Source: Halobacteria archaeon
Lineage (GTDB): Archaea > Halobacteriota > Methanoliparia > Methanoliparales > Methanoliparaceae
Direction: 5' to 3'
DNA: 16,605 nt
Assembly: GCA_013329575.1 (NCBI GenBank)
Contig: DUJX01000093.1
Coordinates: 1-16,605, forward strand
In this document: positions 1 to 6,888 of the stretch, one piece after another
Numbering within the stretch: position 1 is the first letter of the stretch
How the letters are laid out: each line of letters opens with the position of its first letter
Made by a program: the position numbers and the translations under genes
The notes under the pieces: generated by a model
What the model was told of the DNA's origin: nothing
Seen by the model: the letters and a program-made list of their open reading frames with translations, nothing else
The model's database searches: none

Positions 1-1
1 G

Positions 2-82
2 GCTAAAAAAGAGTTAAAAGGGTATTTGGCAAGGTATTCTCGCCAGGTTTCGTCTGCCGCAGATGGTGGTATCTTGAGATAA
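2..82 (+). CDS. C-terminal end of an unidentified protein (partial, runs off left edge)
   Basis: Frame 2 is open from the left edge to a TAA at 80-82 and gives about 26 residues ending in ...SSAADGGILR. The composition (Ala, Ser, Arg, Gly mix; locally higher G+C than the following spacer) looks like real coding sequence rather than chance. An A-rich run follows the stop at once. The neighbour SCP2 gene converges on it. I cannot identify the family from this tail, so no function is given. The other two frames are stopped early or end in a run of lysines. Confidence 0.45.
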   Translation, partial: AKKELKGYLARYSRQVSSAADGGILR

Positions 83-142
83 ACATAAAAAAAAAATAAA
101 AGAACGGATCAAAATCTAACTGAACAAAACATTTATTTTTGT

Positions 143-736
143 TTATTTCTTACCCATCTTTCCTAATTCTGTAAATAAAGGTAGTATTGCGGCACCTTTC
201 ATCATAGCACCTTTTATCTTCAGTTTACCGCCTGTGAATACCTTCATTATATCAGACATTTTACCGGATGCCAATTGTGGGTATAAATCGAGAAGCGTCT
301 GTGTCGGAAGAACAAGTGTCATATCCGCACCGTCCAGCCCGTTTTCTACCGTCATCATTCCTGAATCAAACTTTGCTTTTATGCCTATTCCCATATCAAC
401 TAGATCCATTCCTGCAGTAACTTTAGCACTTTTTATCTTCTCGAAGGCTTTAGCCAGATCTGGATTACTTTTTATGTTATTTTGGATTATTTCGTTTATT
501 GTAGGAATTATCTGCGGCATGATGTCTTTTACTGCTCTACCAACTTCATTAATCCTATCAACGCTTCCTATTTTCCCCAAAAGTCCTTTAATACCGCCTA
601 ACTCGCTTACTGCGCCTAATGCATCATCTAATGTTGCATTCTTAAATTCCTGCAAAAGACCAGGCAATTCTTTCTTTATTTCTTCCGGAGATTTTTGAAG
701 CGTTTTTTCTATTACATCCTTTAATTTTTCTGCCAT
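143..736 (-). CDS. SCP2 sterol-binding domain protein (lipid/acyl-CoA carrier)
   Basis: This 197-residue soluble protein ends in an SCP2-type domain (about residues 105-190). The family signature is clear: a leucine-rich segment TLLDLYPQLASGKMSDIMK followed by FTGGKLKIKGAMMKG, matching the usual L..L..GK.....F..GKLKIKG.M of sterol carrier protein 2. SCP2 domains form a hydrophobic tunnel that binds fatty acids, acyl-CoAs or other lipids. No catalytic residues are expected. The first 100 residues are a predicted helical, acidic/basic extension of unknown role. No signal peptide or membrane helix is visible. The start is well supported by an AGGTGAT ribosome binding site about 6 bases upstream (742-748 on the plus numbering) and a TATA-like box further up. 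It sits downstream of the thioesterase and flavoprotein genes on the same strand, which suggests handling of a hydrophobic substrate, but the ligand is unknown. Confidence 0.85.
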   Translation of the reverse strand: MAEKLKDVIEKTLQKSPEEIKKELPGLLQEFKNATLDDALGAVSELGGIKGLLGKIGSVDRINEVGRAVKDIMPQIIPTINEIIQNNIKSNPDLAKAFEKIKSAKVTAGMDLVDMGIGIKAKFDSGMMTVENGLDGADMTLVLPTQTLLDLYPQLASGKMSDIMKVFTGGKLKIKGAMMKGAAILPLFTELGKMGKK

Positions 737-782
737 TTTTTATCACCTATTTAAAATGTTATCATCATCTTAAAATTTATAA

Positions 783-790
783 TATTTATA
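783..790 (-). promoter_or_regulatory. TATA-like box for the SCP2 gene
   Basis: On the minus strand the sequence is TATAAATA, about 50 bases before the ATG at 736. A start of transcription about 25 bases downstream would give a leader of roughly 25 bases, long enough to contain the AGGTGAT ribosome binding site. This is consistent, but read by eye only. Confidence 0.4.
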
Positions 791-957
791 GTTTTGTATT
801 TTTATTATTTCTATATCTTTAATAGATAGTATAATCTTTGCTAGTACTATTTAATTTTAAAAACAATCACCGATCATTAATCATATTCGTAAATTTAAAT
901 AAGAAAGGATAACGTCATCTTAAAAAATTAGATAATAAACTATATTTTTATACATGC

Positions 958-976
958 ATTTTATCTTTGATAAAAT
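958..976 (-). terminator. Hairpin downstream of thioesterase gene, candidate 3' end
   Basis: Perfect 8-bp inverted repeat, ATTTTATC (958-965) and GATAAAAT (969-976), with a 3-base loop. It lies 28 bases past the thioesterase stop in the direction of transcription. The stem is A/T-rich and so weak. It could mark the transcript end or be a processing site. The rest of 737-1004 holds only the SCP2 promoter and AT-rich spacer. Confidence 0.35.
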
Positions 977-1004
977 AGAACCCGATAGCAGAAAAAGTTG
1001 TTAA

Positions 1005-1379
1005 TTAAAGCATGTAGTATATACCGGTAGCGGTGGCTATGATTTCTCCGAGATTATTTTTTATCTCACATTCACAGAAGGATAATCGCTTGCCGAGCCT
1101 TTTTACACATCCATATCCTGTAACTTTTCCCTCTTTCACCGAGCTGACATAGTTTATGTTCATTTGTGCAGTCACGAAGGGAGGTATTCGGTTAATCATC
1201 GAACAGATGGCTCTGCCCATCGTATAATCTGCCAATGTAGCTATAGCGCCACCATGAAGGAGACCGAATCCTTGCTTTAGTTCATCCCGTACCTCTAATT
1301 CAACGACACATGACCCATTATCCGATTCTACGATTTTATAGCCAAGCAGTTTGTTAAAATTATTGTTGTCTGATTGCAT
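1005..1379 (-). CDS. PaaI-type hotdog-fold acyl-CoA thioesterase
   Basis: The 124-residue protein has the length and signature of a single hotdog domain of the PaaI/4HBT group. The segment GLLHGGAIATLADYTMG (about residues 39-55) is the diagnostic HGG..(A/S)..D motif; the Asp in LAD is the usual catalytic position. The closing strand contains ATATGIYYML, as in the family. These enzymes hydrolyse acyl- or aryl-CoA thioesters in the cytoplasm, often to rescue CoA from dead-end adducts. The exact substrate cannot be read. No ribosome binding site precedes the ATG, but a minus-strand TAATATATAT lies about 36 bases upstream (1411-1420), so a leaderless or nearly leaderless message is likely. The gap to the upstream arginase-like gene is 94 bases, so it may have its own promoter while remaining in the same leftward block. 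Confidence 0.88.
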   Translation of the reverse strand: MQSDNNNFNKLLGYKIVESDNGSCVVELEVRDELKQGFGLLHGGAIATLADYTMGRAICSMINRIPPFVTAQMNINYVSSVKEGKVTGYGCVKRLGKRLSFCECEIKNNLGEIIATATGIYYML

Positions 1380-1473
1380 GAATATCGTTTATGTTATTAT
1401 TTTATTATTAATATATATTATAGTTATCCGCTCTTTGTTATTCTAATCACAAGATTAATTGATATCGATCGAT

Positions 1474-2526
1474 TCATCTACTAAAATATTTTAAGGTATC
1501 AAAAAGAATAGAGGAAAAAATACTATAGGTTTTATCTCTTTTACCCCTATATTTATTCTCGGCAGTATATATATCTATCTCGGATATGTCTATCCCTGCA
1601 AGTTTGACGCCTCGCTTTGCCAATTTATAAATCGAAAAAAGAACCTTTCTCAAATCTCTCTCATACAGCCCAACATATCCGTCCATAAAGCGTGCACCAT
1701 CTACTGAAGAGTTACCACATATATCAACATCGAATGAGATATAAATATGTGAAGTGCTTATGTCTTTTATCATATCATGAAGATTATTTTTTAGAATATC
1801 TTCTTTACGAATTACATTTATTCCTTTTTCTATCAATCCTGTATACAGGTTTACATATGCTTTCACTCTCGGGTCATCTATTTCAAGTGCAATTGGGGGC
1901 GGATAATCTGAGACACCGATTACATATACGTTCTCAAAAGGTATGACCTCTTCTTCTACTATATAATTCAGAAAAGAGTCGGTATTATATGAGTTAACAC
2001 GGTCTCTGATGAATGGATCGTAAGGATTGTGTATAGAGGCTGGATTATTCTCTATATCATATTGTATCAACCCACATCGTACATCCGATGTCACGGCATC
2101 AAAATGGCTATCAAAGATTAAAAGAGAGATATCAGTGTTTTTTATCCGATGAGTGATCGCTTTTATACTCCCACCGGTAAGAGAATGATCTATTCCTACC
2201 ATAACCGGAGTTTTATCACTATTTTTCTCAATTAACTCACAAAGATTGTTGGCATACTCGAGACATCCGTTTGCATCTATAAAAGAAATAAAAGATAGTG
2301 GCGTAAGTAGATCAAGGCAGATCGGATCGGGTGCTCCTAACAACCAAGGTTCTATATTTAAAACATCTTTTTCGATTCTTGAAGATGGAAAATACTGAAT
2401 AATACCATCAAAAGGGTCTTTGAACGGTATACCTTTATATCCGTTTAATGCATACTGTTTTTTCATTTCTATTCTCGGTTCGCGTTCATCCGGATCAAAC
2501 GGTGCGTCTATAAATATGTAATTCAT
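1474..2526 (-). CDS. Arginase/agmatinase-family binuclear metal hydrolase, substrate unknown
   Basis: The 350-residue protein shows all six metal-ligand positions of the ureohydrolase fold: His114 in GIDHS, Asp139/His141/Asp143 in DSHFDA, and Asp266/Asp268 in SFDVD. These normally hold two Mn(II) ions that activate water to hydrolyse guanidino or related C-N bonds. The loop after SFDVD is unusual: arginases and agmatinases continue with a DP..PGTGTP..GG segment, whereas here the sequence is ICGNSSVDGARFMDGYVGL. The substrate loops are therefore different, and arginase, agmatinase or formiminoglutamase activity should not be assumed. A 45-residue N-terminal extension before the first core strand is also present. 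Its ATG overlaps the stop of the upstream Fe-S gene by 4 bases (ATGA), a strong sign of translational coupling and shared function with the flavoprotein/Fe-S pair. Confidence 0.8.
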   Translation of the reverse strand: MNYIFIDAPFDPDEREPRIEMKKQYALNGYKGIPFKDPFDGIIQYFPSSRIEKDVLNIEPWLLGAPDPICLDLLTPLSFISFIDANGCLEYANNLCELIEKNSDKTPVMVGIDHSLTGGSIKAITHRIKNTDISLLIFDSHFDAVTSDVRCGLIQYDIENNPASIHNPYDPFIRDRVNSYNTDSFLNYIVEEEVIPFENVYVIGVSDYPPPIALEIDDPRVKAYVNLYTGLIEKGINVIRKEDILKNNLHDMIKDISTSHIYISFDVDICGNSSVDGARFMDGYVGLYERDLRKVLFSIYKLAKRGVKLAGIDISEIDIYTAENKYRGKRDKTYSIFSSILFDTLKYFSR

Positions 2527-3779
2527 CTTTTATCCACGATCATTGTTTCGTTAGCTATCTCTATAATATCCCATACACCTAAAGGCATATCCCATTTTTT
2601 GGCTGCGTCTGAGAAATTGCGATAACAGAATGGGCATACAGAGGTCATTATCTCCGCTTTAATTCCTATTGCTTCTTGATTCCTTTTCATAGCTGTTTCT
2701 AACGAATATTCAGGCATTCCTCCACGTATTCCGCCTCCAGCACCACAGCAAAATGACCATTGACGATTTCGCTCCATTTCGACAAAAATTATAGGCATCG
2801 CTCTTAATACATCTCTCGGTTGTTCATAAATTCCGCAATGCCTACCAATATGACATGAATCATGGTATGTTACCCTTTTATGGGCCCACCTCGGGTCTTC
2901 CCTAAAGGTTACTTCTCCTTTTTTAACGGCTTTATCAAGAACCTCTATCGTATGAATTACAGGCATATCGAAACTGGTCTCGAAAAGATCTTTGTATCCT
3001 TCGGGTGATTCTTTTTTGTAATCTTTTTCAAGAGATCTATAACATCCGGCACATGTGGTTATTATTTTATCCCCATGTTTACCAATAACGTTTATATTAT
3101 GCAACGCTGTCTCTTTTGCTCTGTCAAATTGTCCTGTTCTTAATAATGGTGAACCGCAGCACCATTCATCTTGAACTATCGTAAAATCCACGTTAAGCTT
3201 TCTGAGCAGTTCAATAGTTGCAAGTGCTATGTTCTTTTGTCTATACGATGCTGTGCATCCTACGAAATATACGTATTCCGCCTTTTTTGGTAAAGAAGAA
3301 CGTATACTTTTAGGTATCCAATTAAGCCTTTCTGAATGTTTCTCAATATATGGATTATGTTCCAGTGGAATATGTTTACTCCATGTCTGAATTCCTTCCG
3401 GTACTCCTACTGAATTACGTTGCACATCTGCGCGAGCCGCCTCTTCTATATAAAGTATCCAGTCTTTTACATCGGTCTCACACATTTGTTGGCATGCACC
3501 ACAGAGAGTGCAAGAAAAGAGAATCTTAGCCGCCTCATCATCCAACGAGATCCTGCCGCTAAGGAGCCCTTTGAGTAAGGTGTTTCTTGATCTAGATCCA
3601 TTGTATACCGAAAACTTAAAATAATCCCCGGATGGACAGTTTACAGCAGCAAAATTTCTCTCTTTTCCATATTCATAAAATTGCCCGCAATTGCTACAAT
3701 AAGTACACATTGAGAGCCAATCAAACATTTTTGCTACATTTGGAAACTTTTTTACGCCCTTCTCAGATAGAGAGAACAT
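2523..3779 (-). CDS. HdrD/GlcF-like Fe-S oxidoreductase with two CCG domains
   Basis: From the start chosen here the protein has 418 residues. An N-terminal ferredoxin-like part has Cys25/28/31...48 and Cys90/93/96/100, ligands for two [4Fe-4S] clusters; the first set has a longer than usual gap before the CP. Two cysteine-rich CCG domains follow: WCCGSP (207-209) with TCAGC (243-246), and DSCH (309) with FCCGAGGG (344-350) and CPFC (382-385). This layout is that of HdrD, GlcF and related electron-transfer subunits, where CCG domains can hold the noncubane cluster that reduces disulfides. It probably takes electrons from the flavoprotein encoded just upstream. The open frame begins 87 bases earlier, but that stretch lies inside the flavoprotein gene. 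GGTGAT overlapping the flavoprotein stop sits 4 bases before the ATG at 3779, which decides the start. It is soluble; no membrane helix is seen. Physiological acceptor unknown. Confidence 0.88.
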   Translation of the reverse strand: MFSLSEKGVKKFPNVAKMFDWLSMCTYCSNCGQFYEYGKERNFAAVNCPSGDYFKFSVYNGSRSRNTLLKGLLSGRISLDDEAAKILFSCTLCGACQQMCETDVKDWILYIEEAARADVQRNSVGVPEGIQTWSKHIPLEHNPYIEKHSERLNWIPKSIRSSLPKKAEYVYFVGCTASYRQKNIALATIELLRKLNVDFTIVQDEWCCGSPLLRTGQFDRAKETALHNINVIGKHGDKIITTCAGCYRSLEKDYKKESPEGYKDLFETSFDMPVIHTIEVLDKAVKKGEVTFREDPRWAHKRVTYHDSCHIGRHCGIYEQPRDVLRAMPIIFVEMERNRQWSFCCGAGGGIRGGMPEYSLETAMKRNQEAIGIKAEIMTSVCPFCYRNFSDAAKKWDMPLGVWDIIEIANETMIVDKR

Positions 3780-3788
3780 TTTTATCAC
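3780..3788 (-). promoter_or_regulatory. Ribosome binding site GGTGAT deciding the Fe-S gene start
   Basis: The minus strand reads GGTGATAAAA immediately before the ATG at 3779. The TGA inside GGTGAT is the stop codon of the flavoprotein gene, so termination and re-initiation occur at the same place. This is the same GGTGAT-plus-A-run arrangement seen before the SCP2 gene, and it argues against the longer reading that begins at 3866. Confidence 0.75.
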
Positions 3789-5230
3789 CGTACTCCCAAC
3801 TTTCCTGGATTCATAATATGATTGGGATCGAGCATATCCTTCACTCTCGTCAATAACATTATCCACCCTTGATCAGCATGCTCGTTAAGAATATTCCAGT
3901 AATCCACCGGGGGTTTGTATGGTATCATTCCATACTTTTGTCCTACTTTTATGGCCTCGGACATAGCCGCTTTTGCTTTATTGACTGAATTAGGATCTCT
4001 CTTGTCAAAAGGTGTCATTGCACGAAACATACCGTAGTGCGGTCCCCAATAATTAGTGACCCTTACGGCAGGTGATAAATTGTGTTTTATGTATATCTTC
4101 TTCCATTCTTTGTATAGCATGGGCCAGTTTTTGAGCGGAGTAAAAGTACCAGGCCATGCTATACCTCCTCCGCAACTCTTTGCATAATTTTTAGTAGATC
4201 CGACGATACGGCTTGGTAATTCTGTTCTTCCCCTCTTTGCTTCCGACGGATATTCAAAATCTACAAGTTTTGCGTTATCTTCCTTTATAGCCGTATCACG
4301 AGATTTTTCCCATATCTTTCTTTTGAAACTTATCTCATCCTCGCTCCAGCCTGTAACAACAGTATATGCGAACCACTCTGGATCATCTTTGGGTTTTTCT
4401 ATGTATGGATACGGAATAGGTATCTGGGCGAGCCACCAACTGACTGCTGTATTATCGTCGCACAGTTGATAATCACTCCATCGTTTCATATAACTGCTTA
4501 TACTCTCCATATCCTCCGCAGCGATGCTGTAGACATCATTGAATGGTCTGATCTTGTGTATCCATATTCCAAGTTTCGTGACTATCCCTGTCGTCCCAAG
4601 CCATCCTATAAACAATCCAGAAAGCATCGGCAGAGGATAAAGGCTATGCCATGAATCAGAATAAGCACATGATCCTATTTTAGCCACCTCGCCTGTAGGA
4701 AGAACGACCTCCATTCCACTTATAAACTGACTATTAACACCAAAACGTCCACTAAGGTGACCAATTCCATGATTTACCGTCATTGCAAGATGCGATGTAG
4801 GTGCAGGATGCACTCCCCAGCTCGACTCGAATCCTACCTCTTTCAATGCAGCAGATAATTGTGCATGTGTGACTCCCGGCTCTATTATCGTATACTCTGT
4901 CTCTGTATCGATCCTGATTATACGGTTCATTCGTCTAAAATCCAGTATGATACCTCCTTCTTCAGGAATACATAGACCACCAATGTTGGTCCCAGTACAA
5001 TATGGTATTATAGGAGTATGGGTAAGATTTGCCAGACGGACGATCTTTTGGATCTCACTTACATCCAGAGGAGCTACGACATAATCTGGCATAGATGGAG
5101 TGTACCACGTCAGATCTATGCTATAATGAAACAGATCTGACTCTTTGTTACTGCAATATTCTTCTCCTACTATCTCTTTCAATTTATTGTATATCTCGTC
5201 GCTTCCTCTCTTTTTTATCGCATCGCTCAT
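3785..5230 (-). CDS. FAD-linked oxidase of the VAO/p-cresol methylhydroxylase type (GlcD superfamily)
   Basis: This 481-residue flavoprotein has an N-terminal PCMH-type FAD domain (about 48-235) and a C-terminal cap/substrate domain. The pyrophosphate loop is TGTNIGG (79-85), followed by ILDFRRMNRIIRID and EPGVTHAQL, then SGMEVVLPTGEV and GIVTKLGIWI. These segments resemble vanillyl-alcohol oxidase and 4-cresol dehydrogenase (ILDLKKMN, EPGVT, CGMEVVLANGDV, GIVTKMGFWL) more than plain glycolate oxidase. The ending LDPNHIMNPGKLG is the usual family terminus. Enzymes of this group abstract hydride from an alcohol, amine or activated C-H and pass electrons on. The downstream Fe-S gene, overlapping at the stop, is the likely acceptor. 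The frame extends 3 codons upstream to a TTG; the ATG at 5230 is preferred, with a weak TTGAT site just before it and a TATA box 34 bases upstream. Whether FAD is covalently bound cannot be told. Substrate unknown. Confidence 0.86.
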   Translation of the reverse strand: MSDAIKKRGSDEIYNKLKEIVGEEYCSNKESDLFHYSIDLTWYTPSMPDYVVAPLDVSEIQKIVRLANLTHTPIIPYCTGTNIGGLCIPEEGGIILDFRRMNRIIRIDTETEYTIIEPGVTHAQLSAALKEVGFESSWGVHPAPTSHLAMTVNHGIGHLSGRFGVNSQFISGMEVVLPTGEVAKIGSCAYSDSWHSLYPLPMLSGLFIGWLGTTGIVTKLGIWIHKIRPFNDVYSIAAEDMESISSYMKRWSDYQLCDDNTAVSWWLAQIPIPYPYIEKPKDDPEWFAYTVVTGWSEDEISFKRKIWEKSRDTAIKEDNAKLVDFEYPSEAKRGRTELPSRIVGSTKNYAKSCGGGIAWPGTFTPLKNWPMLYKEWKKIYIKHNLSPAVRVTNYWGPHYGMFRAMTPFDKRDPNSVNKAKAAMSEAIKVGQKYGMIPYKPPVDYWNILNEHADQGWIMLLTRVKDMLDPNHIMNPGKLGVR

Positions 5231-5260
5231 TTTTATCAATAATTATGCCATAGTTTTCGA

Positions 5261-5268
5261 TATTTATA
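5261..5268 (-). promoter_or_regulatory. TATA box of the flavoprotein operon
   Basis: Minus-strand TATAAATA, centred about 34 bases from the preferred ATG at 5230. That spacing gives a leader of roughly 5-10 bases. It lies in the 149-bp divergent region shared with the aldehyde dehydrogenase gene, so both directions may be controlled together. Confidence 0.5.
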
Positions 5269-5343
5269 ATTTACGATTATGATAATTTAAAATATTATAT
5301 GTTTAATTTTAAAATAATTTTTTGCTAATATTTTGGTTAATTA

Positions 5344-5351
5344 TTTATAAA
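5344..5351 (+). promoter_or_regulatory. TATA box of the aldehyde dehydrogenase operon
   Basis: TTTATAAA centred about 32 bases before the ATG at 5380, preceded by AT-rich sequence and followed by an A-rich purine tract. The spacing predicts a very short leader. The bases before the ATG (CGATAAAA) match those before the divergent flavoprotein ATG (TGATAAAA), so the two starts look like mirror images. Confidence 0.5.
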
Positions 5352-5379
5352 AAGAAAACCATTTACGAAAACGATAAAA

Positions 5380-6888
5380 ATGGCATTATTAGAAGAACCG
5401 ATAAAAGGGATTTTGTCATTGAAAAATTATATTGATGGAGAATGGAATGAATCAAGTGGAAAAATATTAGATGTGGTCAATCCTGCCACCATGAAGGTTA
5501 TAGCAAGAGTGCCAATATCTACAAAAGATGAAGTTAATACGGCTGTTGAGGCTGCAAATGAAGCATTTCCGGAATGGAGAAATACTCCCCCTTTAGCCAG
5601 AGCAAGATGCTTATTTAGATTAAAAGAACTTATGGAAGAACATTTTGAGGAATTAAGTAGAATCCAGACCATGGAACACGGGAAGACAATAGATGATTCT
5701 CGTGGAGAGACAAGAAGGGGTATTGAAAATGTGGAAGTCGCCACGGGTATACCATCACTCATGACGGGATATAATCTTGAAGATATCTCTTCAGGCATTG
5801 ATGAGTACGTGATTCATCAGCCGATAGGACTTTTTGGTATAATAGGTCCGTTTAATTTTCCGTTTATGGTTCCATTGTGGTTTGCCCCTTATGCCGTAGC
5901 AACAGGCAATTGTATCATCATAAAACCATCGAGCGAGGATCCAATAAGCCAAATAAAGATTGCAGAACTTGCAGAAGAGGCTGGTATTCCGCCGGGTGTA
6001 TGGAACATTGTCAACGGGGGACGTGATGTAGTATCCGGCCTTATTAATAATCCAGAAATAAACGGAGTTTGTTTTGTTGGTTCTACTCCTGTGGGTAGGG
6101 ATGTTGTATACAAAGGGTGCGGCGAGACCGGTAAAAGAGTCATAGTTCAAGGCGGAGCAAAGAATTTTTCTCTTATTATGCCTGATGCTATTCTTGAAAA
6201 GACTATTACGGCGTGTATGACCTCTTTTTATGGTAATACAGGTCAACGTTGTTTAGCTGCAGAGAATTTAGTCGTGGTTGGAGAAGGACTGAATGACCAA
6301 GAGTATGATTCATTCTATAACAAGGTTGTAGACAATTTTATAGACGCTGCATCAAAAATACGGGTTGGATACGGTCTTGATGACTCGGTACAAATGGGAC
6401 CACTAAGAGATGTTGAAAAAAAGAATAAAGTTATTGATTTTATAGAAAAAGGTGTTCAAGAAGGAGCAAAACTTATTTTAGACGGTCGAGACGTGAAAAT
6501 TGTTACAAATAATCCTATAGACTGTTTCCTCAACCCTACAGTCTTTGAAGATGTTACACCTGATATGACTATAGCTAATGAAGAGATCTTCGGCCCTGTG
6601 GCTAACATTATAAAAGCAAGAGATTTTGATGAGGCAATAAAAATGATTAATAATAATCGGTACGGCAACTCTGCGACAATATTTACGTCCAGCGGGAGAT
6701 GGGCAAGAGAATTTCAATACAATGTTCTATGCGGAAACATAGGCATAAACGTAGGCATACCTGCTCCCATGGCGTTCTTTCCATTTGGGGGTATGAAAGA
6801 TTCCTTTTTTGGAACGCTGCACGGTCAAGGTAGAGATGCTATCCGTTTTTTCACGGATACGAAAGTTGTGATCCAAAGGTGGTTTTGA
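5380..6888 (+). CDS. mmsA: Methylmalonate-semialdehyde dehydrogenase-like, CoA-acylating aldehyde dehydrogenase
   Basis: The 502-residue protein is full length for the MMSDH branch of the aldehyde dehydrogenases. It has the NAD-binding segment GPFNFPFMVPLWF, the FVGSTPVGRDV turn, QGGAKNFSLIMPDA (257-270) and catalytic Cys291 in GNTGQRCLAAENL. The end region GNIGINVGIPAPMAFFPFGG with SFFGTLHGQGRDAI is specific to MmsA/IolA enzymes. The general-base Glu of hydrolytic ALDHs is replaced by the GGAKN context, as in MMSDHs that transfer the acyl group to CoA. The family converts (methyl)malonate semialdehyde or related aldehydes, with NAD+ and CoA, to acyl-CoA. Here the true aldehyde may differ, since no valine or inositol pathway genes are nearby. 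It is divergent from the flavoprotein operon and abuts the ferritin-like gene. The gene symbol is by family only. Confidence 0.9.
   Translation: MALLEEPIKGILSLKNYIDGEWNESSGKILDVVNPATMKVIARVPISTKDEVNTAVEAANEAFPEWRNTPPLARARCLFRLKELMEEHFEELSRIQTMEHGKTIDDSRGETRRGIENVEVATGIPSLMTGYNLEDISSGIDEYVIHQPIGLFGIIGPFNFPFMVPLWFAPYAVATGNCIIIKPSSEDPISQIKIAELAEEAGIPPGVWNIVNGGRDVVSGLINNPEINGVCFVGSTPVGRDVVYKGCGETGKRVIVQGGAKNFSLIMPDAILEKTITACMTSFYGNTGQRCLAAENLVVVGEGLNDQEYDSFYNKVVDNFIDAASKIRVGYGLDDSVQMGPLRDVEKKNKVIDFIEKGVQEGAKLILDGRDVKIVTNNPIDCFLNPTVFEDVTPDMTIANEEIFGPVANIIKARDFDEAIKMINNNRYGNSATIFTSSGRWAREFQYNVLCGNIGINVGIPAPMAFFPFGGMKDSFFGTLHGQGRDAIRFFTDTKVVIQRWF

Noticed and set aside
234..698. 154-codon plus-strand frame opposite the SCP2 gene
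   Set aside because: Shadow of a recognisable SCP2 domain; hydrophobic, serine/proline-rich translation is typical of antisense.
749..765. Minus-strand ATGATGAT resembling a C box of a C/D guide RNA
   Set aside because: No matching D box or C'/D' pair at suitable spacing, and it lies in the short leader of the SCP2 gene.
3780..3866. 29-residue N-terminal extension of the Fe-S protein
   Set aside because: Lies inside the conserved end of the flavoprotein gene, and a good ribosome site supports the later ATG.
5791..6246. 151-codon minus-strand frame inside the aldehyde dehydrogenase gene
   Set aside because: Antisense to a clear MMSDH coding frame with intact motifs; composition (many Arg, Asn, Tyr, Ile) is that of a shadow frame.
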